Assembly: GCA_964023275.1 (NCBI GenBank) | Contig: OZ029914.1 | Coordinates: 14,428,341 to 14,492,340, forward strand | Direction of reading: 5' to 3' | DNA length: 64,000 nt | Source: Norana najaformis | Taxonomy: Eukaryota; Annelida; Clitellata; Crassiclitellata; Hormogastridae | Part shown: piece by piece, positions 1-10,019 of the stretch | How positions within the stretch are numbered: the first letter of the stretch is position 1 | How the letters are laid out: each line of letters begins with the position of its first letter | Translations under genes and position numbers: made by a program | The notes under the pieces: generated by a model | Seen by the model: only the letters and a program-made list of their open reading frames with translations | Database searches by the model: none | Told to the model about the DNA's origin: nothing

Positions 1-384
1 ACTGCCGTTTTTGCAATAATTTCCAGTACATGATCACAAATTTTGCTAACGTTCCGTGGCCAAGACAAGCAAAACAAAGCTCAGAACAGATGCGATTAGG
101 CGACATGTCATTCTGTTTTCAACCTTCTTCCTCACAGAGTTAAGCAACATCTCAGGTTTTGCTGCGAAACTACTTCAGTTTGTTACGACAACAAATCGCA
201 TATATGGAAATATATATTTCTGTCGTGTTCATAAAATCTGCAATCTCCTGCTATAATAACGCATCGGCGTTCAGGTTAGGCTGTGCAGAATATTACAATT
301 TGTAAAAGCTATCCATATACCACAATCACATGATTAGTTTGCAAAATGATCTAGTTTTGCATTAAGTCGTTACCCGCACCCTAA

Positions 385-692
385 CAGTGTTGGACTCTCG
401 GGCCTTCTCGATGGCCGGTCCGAAACCTGGAATTCACTGCCCGTTTCAGTTCGTTACGTCAATTCTTTGATGTTTTTAAAGTCCAGACTAAAGACGCATC
501 TCTTTCAACTTACTTATCCACCGTAGACTGGCGTTTGGTTTCTCTGACCTATCAGAATTCGACCCGGCTTCTCCAACGGATTATTATTTTGGATTGCAAT
601 TTTGACTTGAGGCGACAATCGACTTATGGCTTGGTCATTATGATAAAGGTGCTATAGTAGTCTTTAGATTAGATTAGATTAGATTTATTAGA
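385..692 (+). mobile_element. 5'-truncated LINE 3' end with (TTAGA)n tail
   Basis: Decayed codons match the usual end of a CR1/Jockey-like reverse transcriptase ORF (a WNSLP-like block, then an LKTHLFQLTYPP-like block near 480-520). A GGTGCTATAGTAG segment and a short TTAGATTAGA microsatellite follow. The same 3' end recurs at 18320-18433. It is a dead fragment. Confidence 0.6.
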
Positions 693-1015
693 ATAGACCT
701 GCTTACGCCTGCGCCATTATACTTTGGTGGCTGAAAGTGTGAAGGCTTTACAGCGATAGAGAACTGTGGAATGAGGACCTAACTATTAATCCGGGACAAT
801 TTAAATCAGTTACTAGCCCAGATGAATCAAGGATCAGAATTATAGTTATTTATTTGTAAAGCATACTTTCAGCAGACCAAAATCTAGATGAGGAATGCAT
901 TTTTTATTCATTTAGATTAAAAGTGAAAGTCCAAAAGGCCAAGCGTAGCTTCCGGTAGAGTAGACAAACGGTGCTTCGCCGAAGTCGCATGAATCGAGGA
1001 GCATAAACCTTTTTA

Positions 1016-1188
1016 TTACTTAGGACATTTCTCCAACTTCCAGTTGTTGCAGTTGGTTGCGTTGCACCACTTCACGCATACATGGTAGTCTGTTCCATTA
1101 GAACGATATGGTCCACATTTTTCGAAACGATCAATGATAGTTTGGTTTGCGCATCCTCTTCCAACGTGTACAGGTAATTTGTCTCCAC
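1016..1188 (-). CDS. Ly6-like gene A, last exon
   Basis: This is the second half of the LU domain: GDKLPVHVGRGC, then KCGPY, VCVKWC, NCNNW and a terminal KCPK before TAA. The acceptor cgcttttttag is at 1189, and the phase-1 start matches the phase-1 donor of exon 2624-2758. Confidence 0.6.
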
Positions 1189-1277
1189 CTAAAAAAGCGC
1201 ACATTCAAAATCTTAGCTTAGCTTAAACACTGCGATCAAATGAAGTAGGCCTATATAAAATAGGAGAACAGAAACAA

Positions 1278-1309
<32 letters not shown>

Positions 1310-3089
1310 CTTTTCGTTCCATCCTTTGTTTTTTATGTCTGTCTAGTTTTTGTTCGTCTGTTTGTCTCTTTGTTTCTTTGCGTCTGCCTGTATGTTTATT
1401 CTTTGTCGGTCGGTCTGTATGTTTCTTTATATCTTTGTATATGTTTGTGTCTGTCTTCACGTTGTACGTCTTCCTGCTTGTTTGTCTCTATGTATATCTG
1501 TCTATATTTTTGTTTATCTGTCAGAGCTACAAAATCTCAGGCAGAATAATTAGGTAAACACAGTATAAACCTAGTGTCTTTCCTCGTCCTTTCGCTCAAT
1601 GGTGGTATGCTCTGAATAACGGTGATATTCAAAAAGAATGTTCAATTTCCTAATAGTCGAGCTGCGTTCGCAAAGCAAAATTCGTCTGGCCGGCGCTTGC
1701 AGAGTAGTCGAAAACCACCAGCGTAACGTGCTAGGCGATGTTCGGAGCTTTCTATCGTCTAAGTCCGCCTTTCATTTTGGATGGGTTTTTTGACGTCTTC
1801 ACTCGTAACCATTTGAACGATGCCAAGCCTCAGTATGAACTACCCTTTTCAACTGAAAATTACAGATTCGTTGAGGCAGTAGGAATCCAGGGTTTTCGAA
1901 ATGGCATTGACTGTTCACCATGAAGAAGTGTTCTCATTCGGCGGCCGTTCAGCCGGCTATTGGCAAATGTTCCAACCTGAACTACAATCCTTTAGACTCA
2001 AAAGATTTCTAATTGATTTGCTATTCGGTAAGCAAACACTTCAATCAGCTCTCATTTCTCAACTGCCAGTGGTACAAATCAGAAGCTACAAACCTGTCAT
2101 CAGTGAATAATGAGTTGCAATCCGTCGGCTGTGTTGTTGACTCTCCAAAGCCAAACACTATCCACCGTAGCCATCCGTTTGACTACCTGGCTTCCTGCCT
2201 ATCTCTCTGACCTTGACTTGGAACCGATTCTGACCCTTTCTGTCTATCGATTTTGTTTTTATTAAGCGCCTGTGTATTAGCTGGTTCCACCGACTTAGCT
2301 TTAGTTGGGTGCTGCATAAATCTCGAATTTACAATTACGATTGCGATTAAGATAAAATGCGTGCCGGTGTGAGCTTACGAAAGGACACTTTGGCTGCTTA
2401 TCGAACATCATTCGGTTGCACAAGAACTTCTCTTATTGACCCTTTACATGACTTCGACTGGAGCGACTTGGAAAGAATCCACGAAGCGCTATATAAATGT
2501 TCGGATCAATAACTTATCAACGAGCAGAGCAAAAAGCACTTATGTGTTCGAAATTCTAGCCTTTCATGCGAGTTTCAAGAGAGTTGTCCCTATTCTTTGA
2601 TTTTCAGTTGAACAGTTTCTTACGTTTTAAGTACGTTTCCGATGAACCGCAGAATTTATAATTCCCGTTCCCGGTGCAAGGATAAGTTTCACTTCCTCCA
2701 GCGCAGCATGCCTTTCCATCAATCTCAGTCGCGCAATACCAACACGTAAGGGAATTAGCTGTGCATAAATAAAATAGAAACACATGTTCATTAAATTATC
2801 GGATTTAATTTTAGACTTTCCTTTGATTACATTGTGGTTTACTATCATCCAGAAGTTTGTCAACCAGAAGCGAACAAGATTTCACTCCGCTACATATCGC
2901 AGAACAAGAGTGTACACATAATATCCAGATCTTCAACGAACGTTTAACCAATTCTACCTAGACGGCAGCTTCAATTCTTAATTAAATGTCAGTCGATCCA
3001 AACTGATTGCAAATGCAATATGTAAGACTTACTCTCAGTCGGACGACGGACTGTGTAGCCCCCACCGACCAGTGCCGGACCAAAGTGAC
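1016..3089 (-). CDS. Ly6/uPAR-like cysteine-rich protein, gene copy A (5' exon not found)
   Basis: Three minus-strand exons join in phase 1: 3033-3089, 2624-2758 and 1016-1188 (stop). The second exon encodes LTCWYCAT with CC and further cysteines. The third ends with a CNATNCNNW-like cluster and a final Cys, the pattern of an LU (three-finger) domain with 12 cysteines in all. LU proteins are extracellular, often GPI-linked or secreted. Splice sites look good (tttatgcacag acceptor, GTAAGA donor, cgcttttttag acceptor). AATAAA overlaps the stop codon region at 1012-1017. I found no convincing signal-peptide exon, so the 5' end is open. The family call is by cysteine pattern only; the specific function is unknown. 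Confidence 0.6.
1277..1312. repeat. (GTCT)n microsatellite
   Basis: There is a run of about nine GTCT copies. A longer degenerate GTCTGTTTG-rich tract follows to about 1515. It creates spurious ORFs on both strands. Confidence 0.95.
2624..2758 (-). CDS. Ly6-like gene A, first half of LU domain
   Basis: This 135-bp exon is phase 1-1. It opens with NSLTCWYCATE and contains KACC, YPC and KFC, the spacing of an LU N-terminal half. The acceptor is tttatgcacag and the donor C|GTAAGA. The unit-2 copy of exactly the same length is at 5919-6053. Confidence 0.6.
3033..3089 (-). CDS. Ly6-like gene A, small upstream exon
   Basis: A 57-bp open stretch lies between tgtttttag and A|GTAAGTC, phase 1-1, encoding HFGPALVGGGYTVRRPTE. 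It joins in frame to the next exon. No homologue is recognised. The unit-2 equivalent near 6310-6370 has diverged. Confidence 0.35.
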
Positions 3090-3509
3090 CTAAAAACAAT
3101 GATGACTATTTAACTGCATTGATTATTATTTGTTAGTGCTCTCTACAGCATTTGTATACTAAATTCCTCTCAGTTCAGCTGCATAGTAAGTAAGCCACGT
3201 TAGGCCCACGTCTCTCGGGTAAAGATCCCACAGATAGCCCCACATGGCGCCCATGCATAACTGGACATCAAAATCCTTACAACTACGAGCCTTCGCTGTA
3301 CTCCTGCTCAGCACATCGCTGTTTAGGTCCCTGAACCGCTTTGGCTTATGTGGCTATCAGACCATGGTATCTGCTCTTGTAGTTGGCTACAAGCAATACG
3401 CTTGCTAGCAAGCGTTAATTAACCTGACATGAATAAACTATTCTCTTTCAATGCCATAGTCTTAATTTTTCCAGCATACGTGGTGACATCGTTGTCGCAA
3501 TTGCCATCG

Positions 3510-3650
3510 TAACAATCATGAAACATTATCATCACCATCATTACGTCATCGTTGTCATCACCATGATTATCACCATCATGCTCATTATCATCATCATCGT
3601 CGTCGTCGACGTCGTCATCATCTACTCTTTCCTTTTCTTCTTCTTCTTCA
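3510..3650. repeat. (ATC/GTC)n imperfect trinucleotide tract
   Basis: ATC, ACC and GTC triplets dominate. The homologous tract in the next unit is at 7264-7350. Confidence 0.85.
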
Positions 3651-4394
3651 ACAAAATCATTATATTAAATGCATGCATCACCATGGTCTCCATGACTGTC
3701 ATTTTCGTAATCTTTAGAAATTTTGCTAACCTGCCGTGACCAAGACAAGCAACACACAGCTCGGAACAGATGCGAGTAGGCGACGTGTCATTTTGTTTCC
3801 AACCTTACTTCCTGTCGAATTAAGCAACGTAGTTATTGTTGCAATACTACTTCAGTAAATACAACCACATGACGCATAAAAGGAAATATATAGGTCTATT
3901 ATTATCGTATTCATAATATATACAAACATCTGCTATTTTTGACGCACTGACATTGAGGTTAGGGAGCGCAAACATTACGGTATTGTGGTAAAGGCAATAT
4001 ATAATATATATATTTATATACCACAATCAGATTATTAGTTTCCATAATGAATTAATTATACATTAAGCCTTAATAGTCTTAAGGTGCTTTGAAGTGCTCG
4101 GAGAAAACTATGACTAGATTCATATTATGCAATCTGCATATAAAGAGTATTGTTGTCGATTACTGGCAGAAATAACCGAAATAATTATGAAGCTCCAGTA
4201 AATAACTACAACATATTTCTCTCATTTCTGCAAACATCAGGTGATATTTTTAAAAGTTCTATTTAAAGATTTGAATAAGGACGTTGATAAGTTTCTTTTC
4301 CTAGGTGCAAGCCAATAACTACACAAATTTTATTGCCTTAAGTCTGTTCAATTGCGTGGATTTCTTATTACTATTAATCGCACTGAACGCGCAC

Positions 4395-6053
4395 TCAGTG
4401 AAAGTCTGAAAGGCCAAATAAAACTTCCAGTACAGAAGACAAATGCTGCTTCGCTGAAGTCGCATGTATCGGGGCATCTATTGTTTTTGTGGAGCTAGGA
4501 CATGTTTTCATCTTCCAGTTGTTGCATTTCCTTCCGTTGCACGCTGTTACACACACTTCGTAGACTGTTCCACTGAAGGGAAATGGTCCACAATTTTCGT
4601 ACAGCGTCAGCATGGTGCAGCTTGTGCATCCTCTCTGAACGACGAAGGGTATTTTCTGATCACCTTCAAAAGCGAACATAGTTCAATCTATGTCTAGCTC
4701 GATGACTAAGATTAATTGAAGTATATGAAGATCGAGAAGAGATGCAATCTCTCTGTCTATGTTTGGATTGTCAGTCAGTCAGTTTATTTGTTTGTCTATC
4801 GGTTTAACTGTGTCGATCCATATTTCTATGCATTTATTTCTATGCTATACGTTTTACTGTCTGATTGAATGAATGATTCAATCAATCAACGAATGAATGA
4901 ATGTGTCAATCAGTCAGTCAATCAATTAATCATATGAAATTGCTAGACATTTTGGTAATTTTGAAGCAGTCCTTTAAATTGGATTTGAGCAAATTGGAGA
5001 AAACCGATTTGTAGGCTAATGCCTGTTGAAGAGGCGTCGTTTCTTAATAAGGCGATGGCGGAACTACAAAGACCCTGGTGTGATTTATGGGTAAATGCAA
5101 CTTAAATCTGGTGCGTTTTTCTCAGCTCAGTGATCTGTGCTTTGAATAACGGTAAGGTTCAACAGAATTTTCAATATCTTAATAGTCGAGCTGCGTTCGC
5201 AGAGCAAGACTCCGCAGGTAGGCGCTTGCAGAGTCGTTGAGAGCTGCCAACGTTTTGTATTAGGCGATGTTCGGAACCTTCTGTCGTCAAAGACTGGCCA
5301 TCATTTTGGATGGGTTTGTTGGTAGATTCAGTTTAAACTATTTGGGCGATGTCAAGCCTCAGAATGAACTGCCAAATCCAACCATGGCTTTCGGAGTTTC
5401 ATTGACTGTTCATCATAAAGAGGCCTTTTTCGGAAGCAGTCGAACCGGCCAATGGCAAATATTACAGTGGTTTCTACGATCGTTAAGGCGCAAGGGATTT
5501 CGAAAGGATTGTACTTGTCAGCGCACGTAACGTGTGCTGCAAATACTTCACTCAGCTCCCATTTCTCAACCTCAGGGCAGCGCAAAACAGAAGCCAAATA
5601 CCTATCGTAAGATAATTAGGAACTACAATCCATGAATTTTGTTTTAGGTCTACGTGTGGGTGTGATCTTATCAAAGGAGGCTCTCCCTGCTTATTGAACA
5701 TCATTCTCCTGCAGATGAACTTCTGTCTTAATGAACCGTTACATAACTTAGGCTGGAACGACTTGGAGAGAATCTATGAAGTGCTATATATAAATGTTGA
5801 AATGAATGAATTATCAACTAACGGAACAAGGAGCCCTTGTGTGTCGAAATTCTAGCCTTCCATGCAATTTCAAGAGAATTGTCTCTATTACATGATTTTC
5901 AGCTTGATGTTTTCTAACTTTATAATTAGATTTCAGAAGTAGCGCAGAATTCTGGGTCACTGCTATTCCGACAAATTGTCGTGATGTTTTATCCAACGCA
6001 GCATCCGTTTCCATATATATCAGCGTCGCAATTCCAAAACTTAAGACCTTTAG
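4395..6053 (-). pseudogene. Ly6/uPAR-like gene copy B, pseudogene
   Basis: This is the unit-2 paralogue. The last exon (4395-4663) is still open, keeps the cysteines and the NCNNW-like end (RKCNNW), and runs about 33 residues past the copy A stop. The first LU exon (5919-6053) has exactly the 135 bp of copy A but is broken by substitutions. The acceptor CAG became CGG, the first LU cysteine codon TGT became TTT, several in-frame TAA codons appear, and the donor GTAAGA became GTTAGA. No transcript could carry a complete LU domain from this copy. Confidence 0.6.
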
Positions 6054-6574
6054 CCGTGCATAAAAACAGAAACACATGGATATTGTATTATCTGAGAGAA
6101 TTTTCGAACTTCTCGTAATTTCACTGTGGTCTGCATGCATTTTATTATCAAATTAGAAAGTAATGTCTTTGGCATGCGAGCAGAATTTCACTTCGATACA
6201 CCGAACGAAAATGTACGCCTAACATCCAGATCCTCGACGAGCGTGCAATCAATTCTACCCAGACGATCGTCTTAGCTGCTAAATAAATCTCATCGCACCC
6301 TAAAAGAATGCAGATACAATATGTACTGCCAAACTGACGCACTGTGGAGGCATCGCGGACCAACTTTTGTCCAATTGACCTGACGACTGACTACTCACAG
6401 TCTGTATGGCTGACTATCTGATCAATTGCTTTTATTATAATTTGTGATTGATCTTTACAGCGCTTGTTTGCTAAATATTTCCTCAGTTCGACTGCCTAGC
6501 TAAATAAGTTAAAGTGTTGATTTCCGATTGGGCTACATCTCTCAGATGAAGATCTCAAAGATGGCCCAACACTA

Positions 6575-7055
6575 CACCCAAGCATAATAATGTGCCTGGA
6601 ACGTGTGTTGCGGGCGACTGCACGGCTTATTGGTGGCATCTCTAGGTTTGGTCATGTCTCTGATTTCATGCGAGATGAGTTGCATTGGCTTCCTATGAGT
6701 CAGCGCATCCACTATAGGGTCATCGTCTTTGTTTGGAACTCCTTATTGGGTATTGCCCCCTCTTACTTGAGGGAGCTTCGCCTACCTGTCCGGTCCAATT
6801 TGGGACGTGCTTCTCTTCGCTCCGCTGCTGGTGGTAATCTATTAGTGCCTTGCGCGGGCACCTCGACAATGCAGCGTCGTGCTTTCTCTGTTGCTGGCCC
6901 AACCCTCTGGAATGGACTTCCTGTTACTCGACGTCTTCTGCCCCGGGATTTTACTTCTATCTTCTATTCTTCTCTTAAGACTGTTTCTTTCGCCGAGGTT
7001 GGTTTGGGAGCGCTTCTGAGTAGTTTTCTTGAAGGGGCGCTATAAGTGTCCTGTA

Positions 7056-7086
<31 letters not shown>

Positions 7087-7087
7087 A
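6575..7087 (+). mobile_element. 5'-truncated CR1-like LINE, reverse transcriptase C-terminus
   Basis: An open frame from about 6590 to 7045 encodes RLIGGISRFGHVSD, LHWLPMSQRIHYRVIVF, YLREL and RRAFSVAGPTLWNGLPV. These blocks are typical of the C-terminal part of CR1/Jockey-type non-LTR reverse transcriptases. The frame stops just before GGCGCTATAAGTGTCC and an (AAAT)n tail (7042-7087). It inserted in unit 2 of the Ly6 duplication after the duplication. The frame is open over about 150 codons, so the insertion is fairly young. Confidence 0.8.
7042..7087 (+). repeat. (AAAT)n tail of LINE
   Basis: About ten AAAT units directly follow the LINE 3' end. Confidence 0.9.
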
Positions 7088-8590
7088 CTGAACACCAAAA
7101 ATTCTTGTCTCTTTTCCTTACAAAAACCAGGCTTGGGCTCGGCGGTCCTCTAGCTGAGCCACTATAGCAAGCGTTGATTAAACTTGCAGCAATAATCTAT
7201 TCCTTTCAATCCCTTAGTCTTAATTTAACAGCTTACATGGTGAAATATTTGTCGTAATCACTATCGTAACAATTAAGAAACATCATGACGTATCATCGCC
7301 ATCGTCGTCGCTGTCTCATCCATCATCATCATTATCATCATACTCATTGTCGTCGTCACCTATTTCTCTTTCCTTTTCTTCTTCAACTGCGTCACACTAA
7401 ACGTCATATTAAATGCATGCATCGCCAAGGTCTCTATGACTGCCGTTATCGTAATGATTGCCAGTACATGGTAACAGTTTTTCTAACCTTCCGTTGTCAA
7501 GACAAGCAACACAAAGCTTGGAACAGATGCGATTAGGCGACGTGTCATTTTGTTTCCAACCTTATTTCTCATAGAGTTAAGCAACATCTGCTTAACTCAG
7601 GTTTTGCTGCGAAACTATTTCAGTTTGTTACGACAACAAAACGCATAAATGGAAACAAATATTTCTGTTGTGTTCATAAAATCTGCAAACGCCTGCTATT
7701 TATAACGCACTGATATTGAGGTTAAGGCATTGTAGAATATTACAATTTGTAATAACAGCAATCTATCCTACCACAATCACATGATTAGTTTGCAAAATTA
7801 ATTAGTTATGCATTAAGTCGTTTTAAAAGTCTTACGGTGTTTTGAAGTGCTCGGAGTAAACTATGACTAGATTCATATTATGCAATCTACATATAAAGAG
7901 TATTGCTGACGATTACTCACATGAATAAACGAAATAATTATGAAGCTGCAATAAATAATAACCACCTACCTTTCAAATTTCTGTTGTCTTCATGAAGTCT
8001 GCAACCACCTGTTTGTCTTTTTGAACGTTCCATCGAAAAATTTGGATCAAGATGTAGATATGTTCGATAGTATTCGAGTAAAAGCGAGAAAAGGTTAATA
8101 CATTTATTGACTGTACATTCAGTTTTCTAGAATAAATTCATCAAATTTGTATAAAATTTTCGGTTTGATATTAGATGCTTAAGATGCAACATACAATTAA
8201 TATATGCATGCCTGTAGTATCTGCTGATAGGATTTACCTGCCTATTTCTAATATTGTAGCCTTCCAGGATGAAAACAATGAAATGAGTGAAGTATTTGAC
8301 AATCTAAATTTGTATTTTCTCATTTGTTGTCGCGTTTAAGCAGTACTGAACTAACAGATCTGTAAATTTTCAGTACTGAAACGACAGTAGCTTTATGGGA
8401 ATCACTGCATTCAAAAGCAAGACTTCTCTCCAGTTACTTTTGTCAAGAACAATGTTGTCATATAACAGTCATCCCTGCCAGCCATAAGTTAAGTATTTCG
8501 GCACAGGCTTGAGCTAGGTGTTCATCATTCTGTCTGTCAGAGTTCCTCTCTAACAGCGTCTGCGCTTTGACGATCGGTTGACCGGATGCC

Positions 8591-8809
8591 GTGGTAAAGT
8601 TCGAGGAGATCAATCTCGAGGTCGGATCTCATCTCGCTGACCATTCCTTCGATGATGTCGTACGTCTGTTCTCCGCTGGGTTAGATGAGATTTGCTTGCA
8701 CCACGTGACCAATCGGAAACCTCGTGCTCTCTTGCGTCGACATAACGTCTATGGCATAAGTCCAGTTGACATTGAGCACGTCCTTGACCTAGTCTATTAC
8801 AGCGCCTGA
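8591..8809 (+). CDS. possible coding fragment, carboxypeptidase pro-domain-like
   Basis: A GC-richer open stretch ends HHVTNRKPRALLRRHNVYG then ISPVDIEHVLDLV. The pattern of a leucine-rich helix, a short turn and an alternating xVxIxxVxxLV strand resembles the activation peptide of M14 metallocarboxypeptidases. It is the weakest kind of evidence: no catalytic domain is visible nearby and no splice sites are clear. It may be a fragment or chance. Confidence 0.2.
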   Translation: MVKFEEINLEVGSHLADHSFDDVVRLFSAGLDEICLHHVTNRKPRALLRRHNVYGISPVDIEHVLDLVYYSA

Positions 8810-8984
8810 TAAGCGATCTGTAATGTAAAGATATTGGTATGCTTAATTAACGCCTAAGCAAACTGATATAGAAGCCTACTATAAGAGTATCGATATTCAT
8901 AGCTGTGAAGCAGCAGGTAATGGGATAATAATAATTAGCAACTTCTAATGCGCCAGTGTCTAATGCACAAGGCATCAACCGATG

Positions 8985-9960
8985 GCACACCAAAACCAAG
9001 CCACAATCAGTTCGATATCCAGAAGGTCAGTCCACACGACATAGAGGGAGCCTATGGTGGATAAGCAATTTGAAACAGGTAAGTTTTAAGTTGAGAACGA
9101 AATGACAGGAGGGACTGAGCAGAACGAATAGACACAGGGAGGGAATTCCAAAATTTTGGTCCAGCAACCGAAAATGCTCGTTTACCAATAACAGTTCTAG
9201 CCCAAGGTATGACCAGAGAAAGACAATCAGATGACCTTGCAGAATAATGGTAAGTCTAGGGAATAAGGACTGATTTCAAGTATTGTGGTTGGCCATAGTT
9301 CAATGTTTTATAAACCGTAAGTCCTAATTTGAAACAAATCCTTTGCTGAACAGGAAGCCAATGTAAAGATTTAAGCACAGGGGTTATATGCTCATATTTA
9401 GAAGTATTTGTTATGGCTCTAGCCAAGGAGTTCTGAACTCTTTGGAGTTTCTGCTTGTTTGATTTAGTGATACCAACAAGAATGGAGTTACAATAGTCAA
9501 GACGACTGGAGACCAATGCGTTAGCTAAGGATATTCTGGAAGACATGGGGATAATGCCTAATTCTGCGTATGTCTCGAATATACATATATGATGACTTAC
9601 AAATACCATTTACATAGTTTGTGAGGGACGTGGTTGAATCGAAAACAACACCCATGTCACGAGCAGTATCAGTCATCTCAATGAATGAATCACCCAGCTT
9701 TACAGATTTAAGCCATTCGAATTTCTTAAGTTGCTGAGGAGTGCCAAGCAGTAGAAATTCAGTTTTCGAGGGGTTAAGGAGAAGTTTATTTGCTGCCATC
9801 CAAGACTGGAGCTCTTCAAAGACAACAGCTGCACAGACGAGTGACAAGTCAAACTGTCAAATGAGATGTAGATTTGGGTGTCATCAGCATAGAAATGATA
9901 TCCCAGTGAATGATTGTCTAGCAGAGATACAGATTAGCTTTCCTAGTTCATTACTTTAAT
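8985..9960 (-). mobile_element. LINE fragment (CR1-like RT, YADD motif)
   Basis: Read on the minus strand, the palm motif YADD is encoded at 9880-9891. It is followed by WMAANKLLLNPSKTEFLLLG (9740-9810), a SRLDYCNSILVG block (9440-9500), SLHWLPVQQRICFKLGL (9310-9370) and an RAFSVAGPKFWNSLP-like block near 9140-9190. The order and motifs match the C-terminal half of a CR1-type reverse transcriptase. At least one frameshift lies near 9560-9600. It is dead and 5'-truncated. Confidence 0.8.
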
Positions 9961-10019
9961 CGCCGCAGCAAGATGGATATACGCATCGCTTGGGTCAGCG
10001 TAACATAACCTCAATATAA

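Larger units (their letters stand above)
1..8050. repeat. tandem segmental duplication, about 3.7-kb unit
   Basis: The same sequence (aagacaagcaacacaaagct..., then a gatgcgattaggcgac block) recurs near 58, 3738 and 7498, giving a period of about 3.7 kb. The (ATC)-rich tracts near 3510-3650 and 7264-7350 and the Ly6-like exons near 1.1 and 4.5 kb recur at matching places. Unit 1 spans about 1-3720 and unit 2 about 3720-7480. Unit 3 is recognisable only to about 8050. LINE insertions differ between units (385-692 in unit 1, 6575-7087 in unit 2), so they came after the duplication. Confidence 0.8.

Noticed and set aside
1738..1923. frame MFGAFYRLSPP... with a similar one at 5267-5530
   Set aside because: Similarity between the two is explained by the 3.7-kb duplication. 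Frames differ in length and lie in the Ly6 intron on the other strand.
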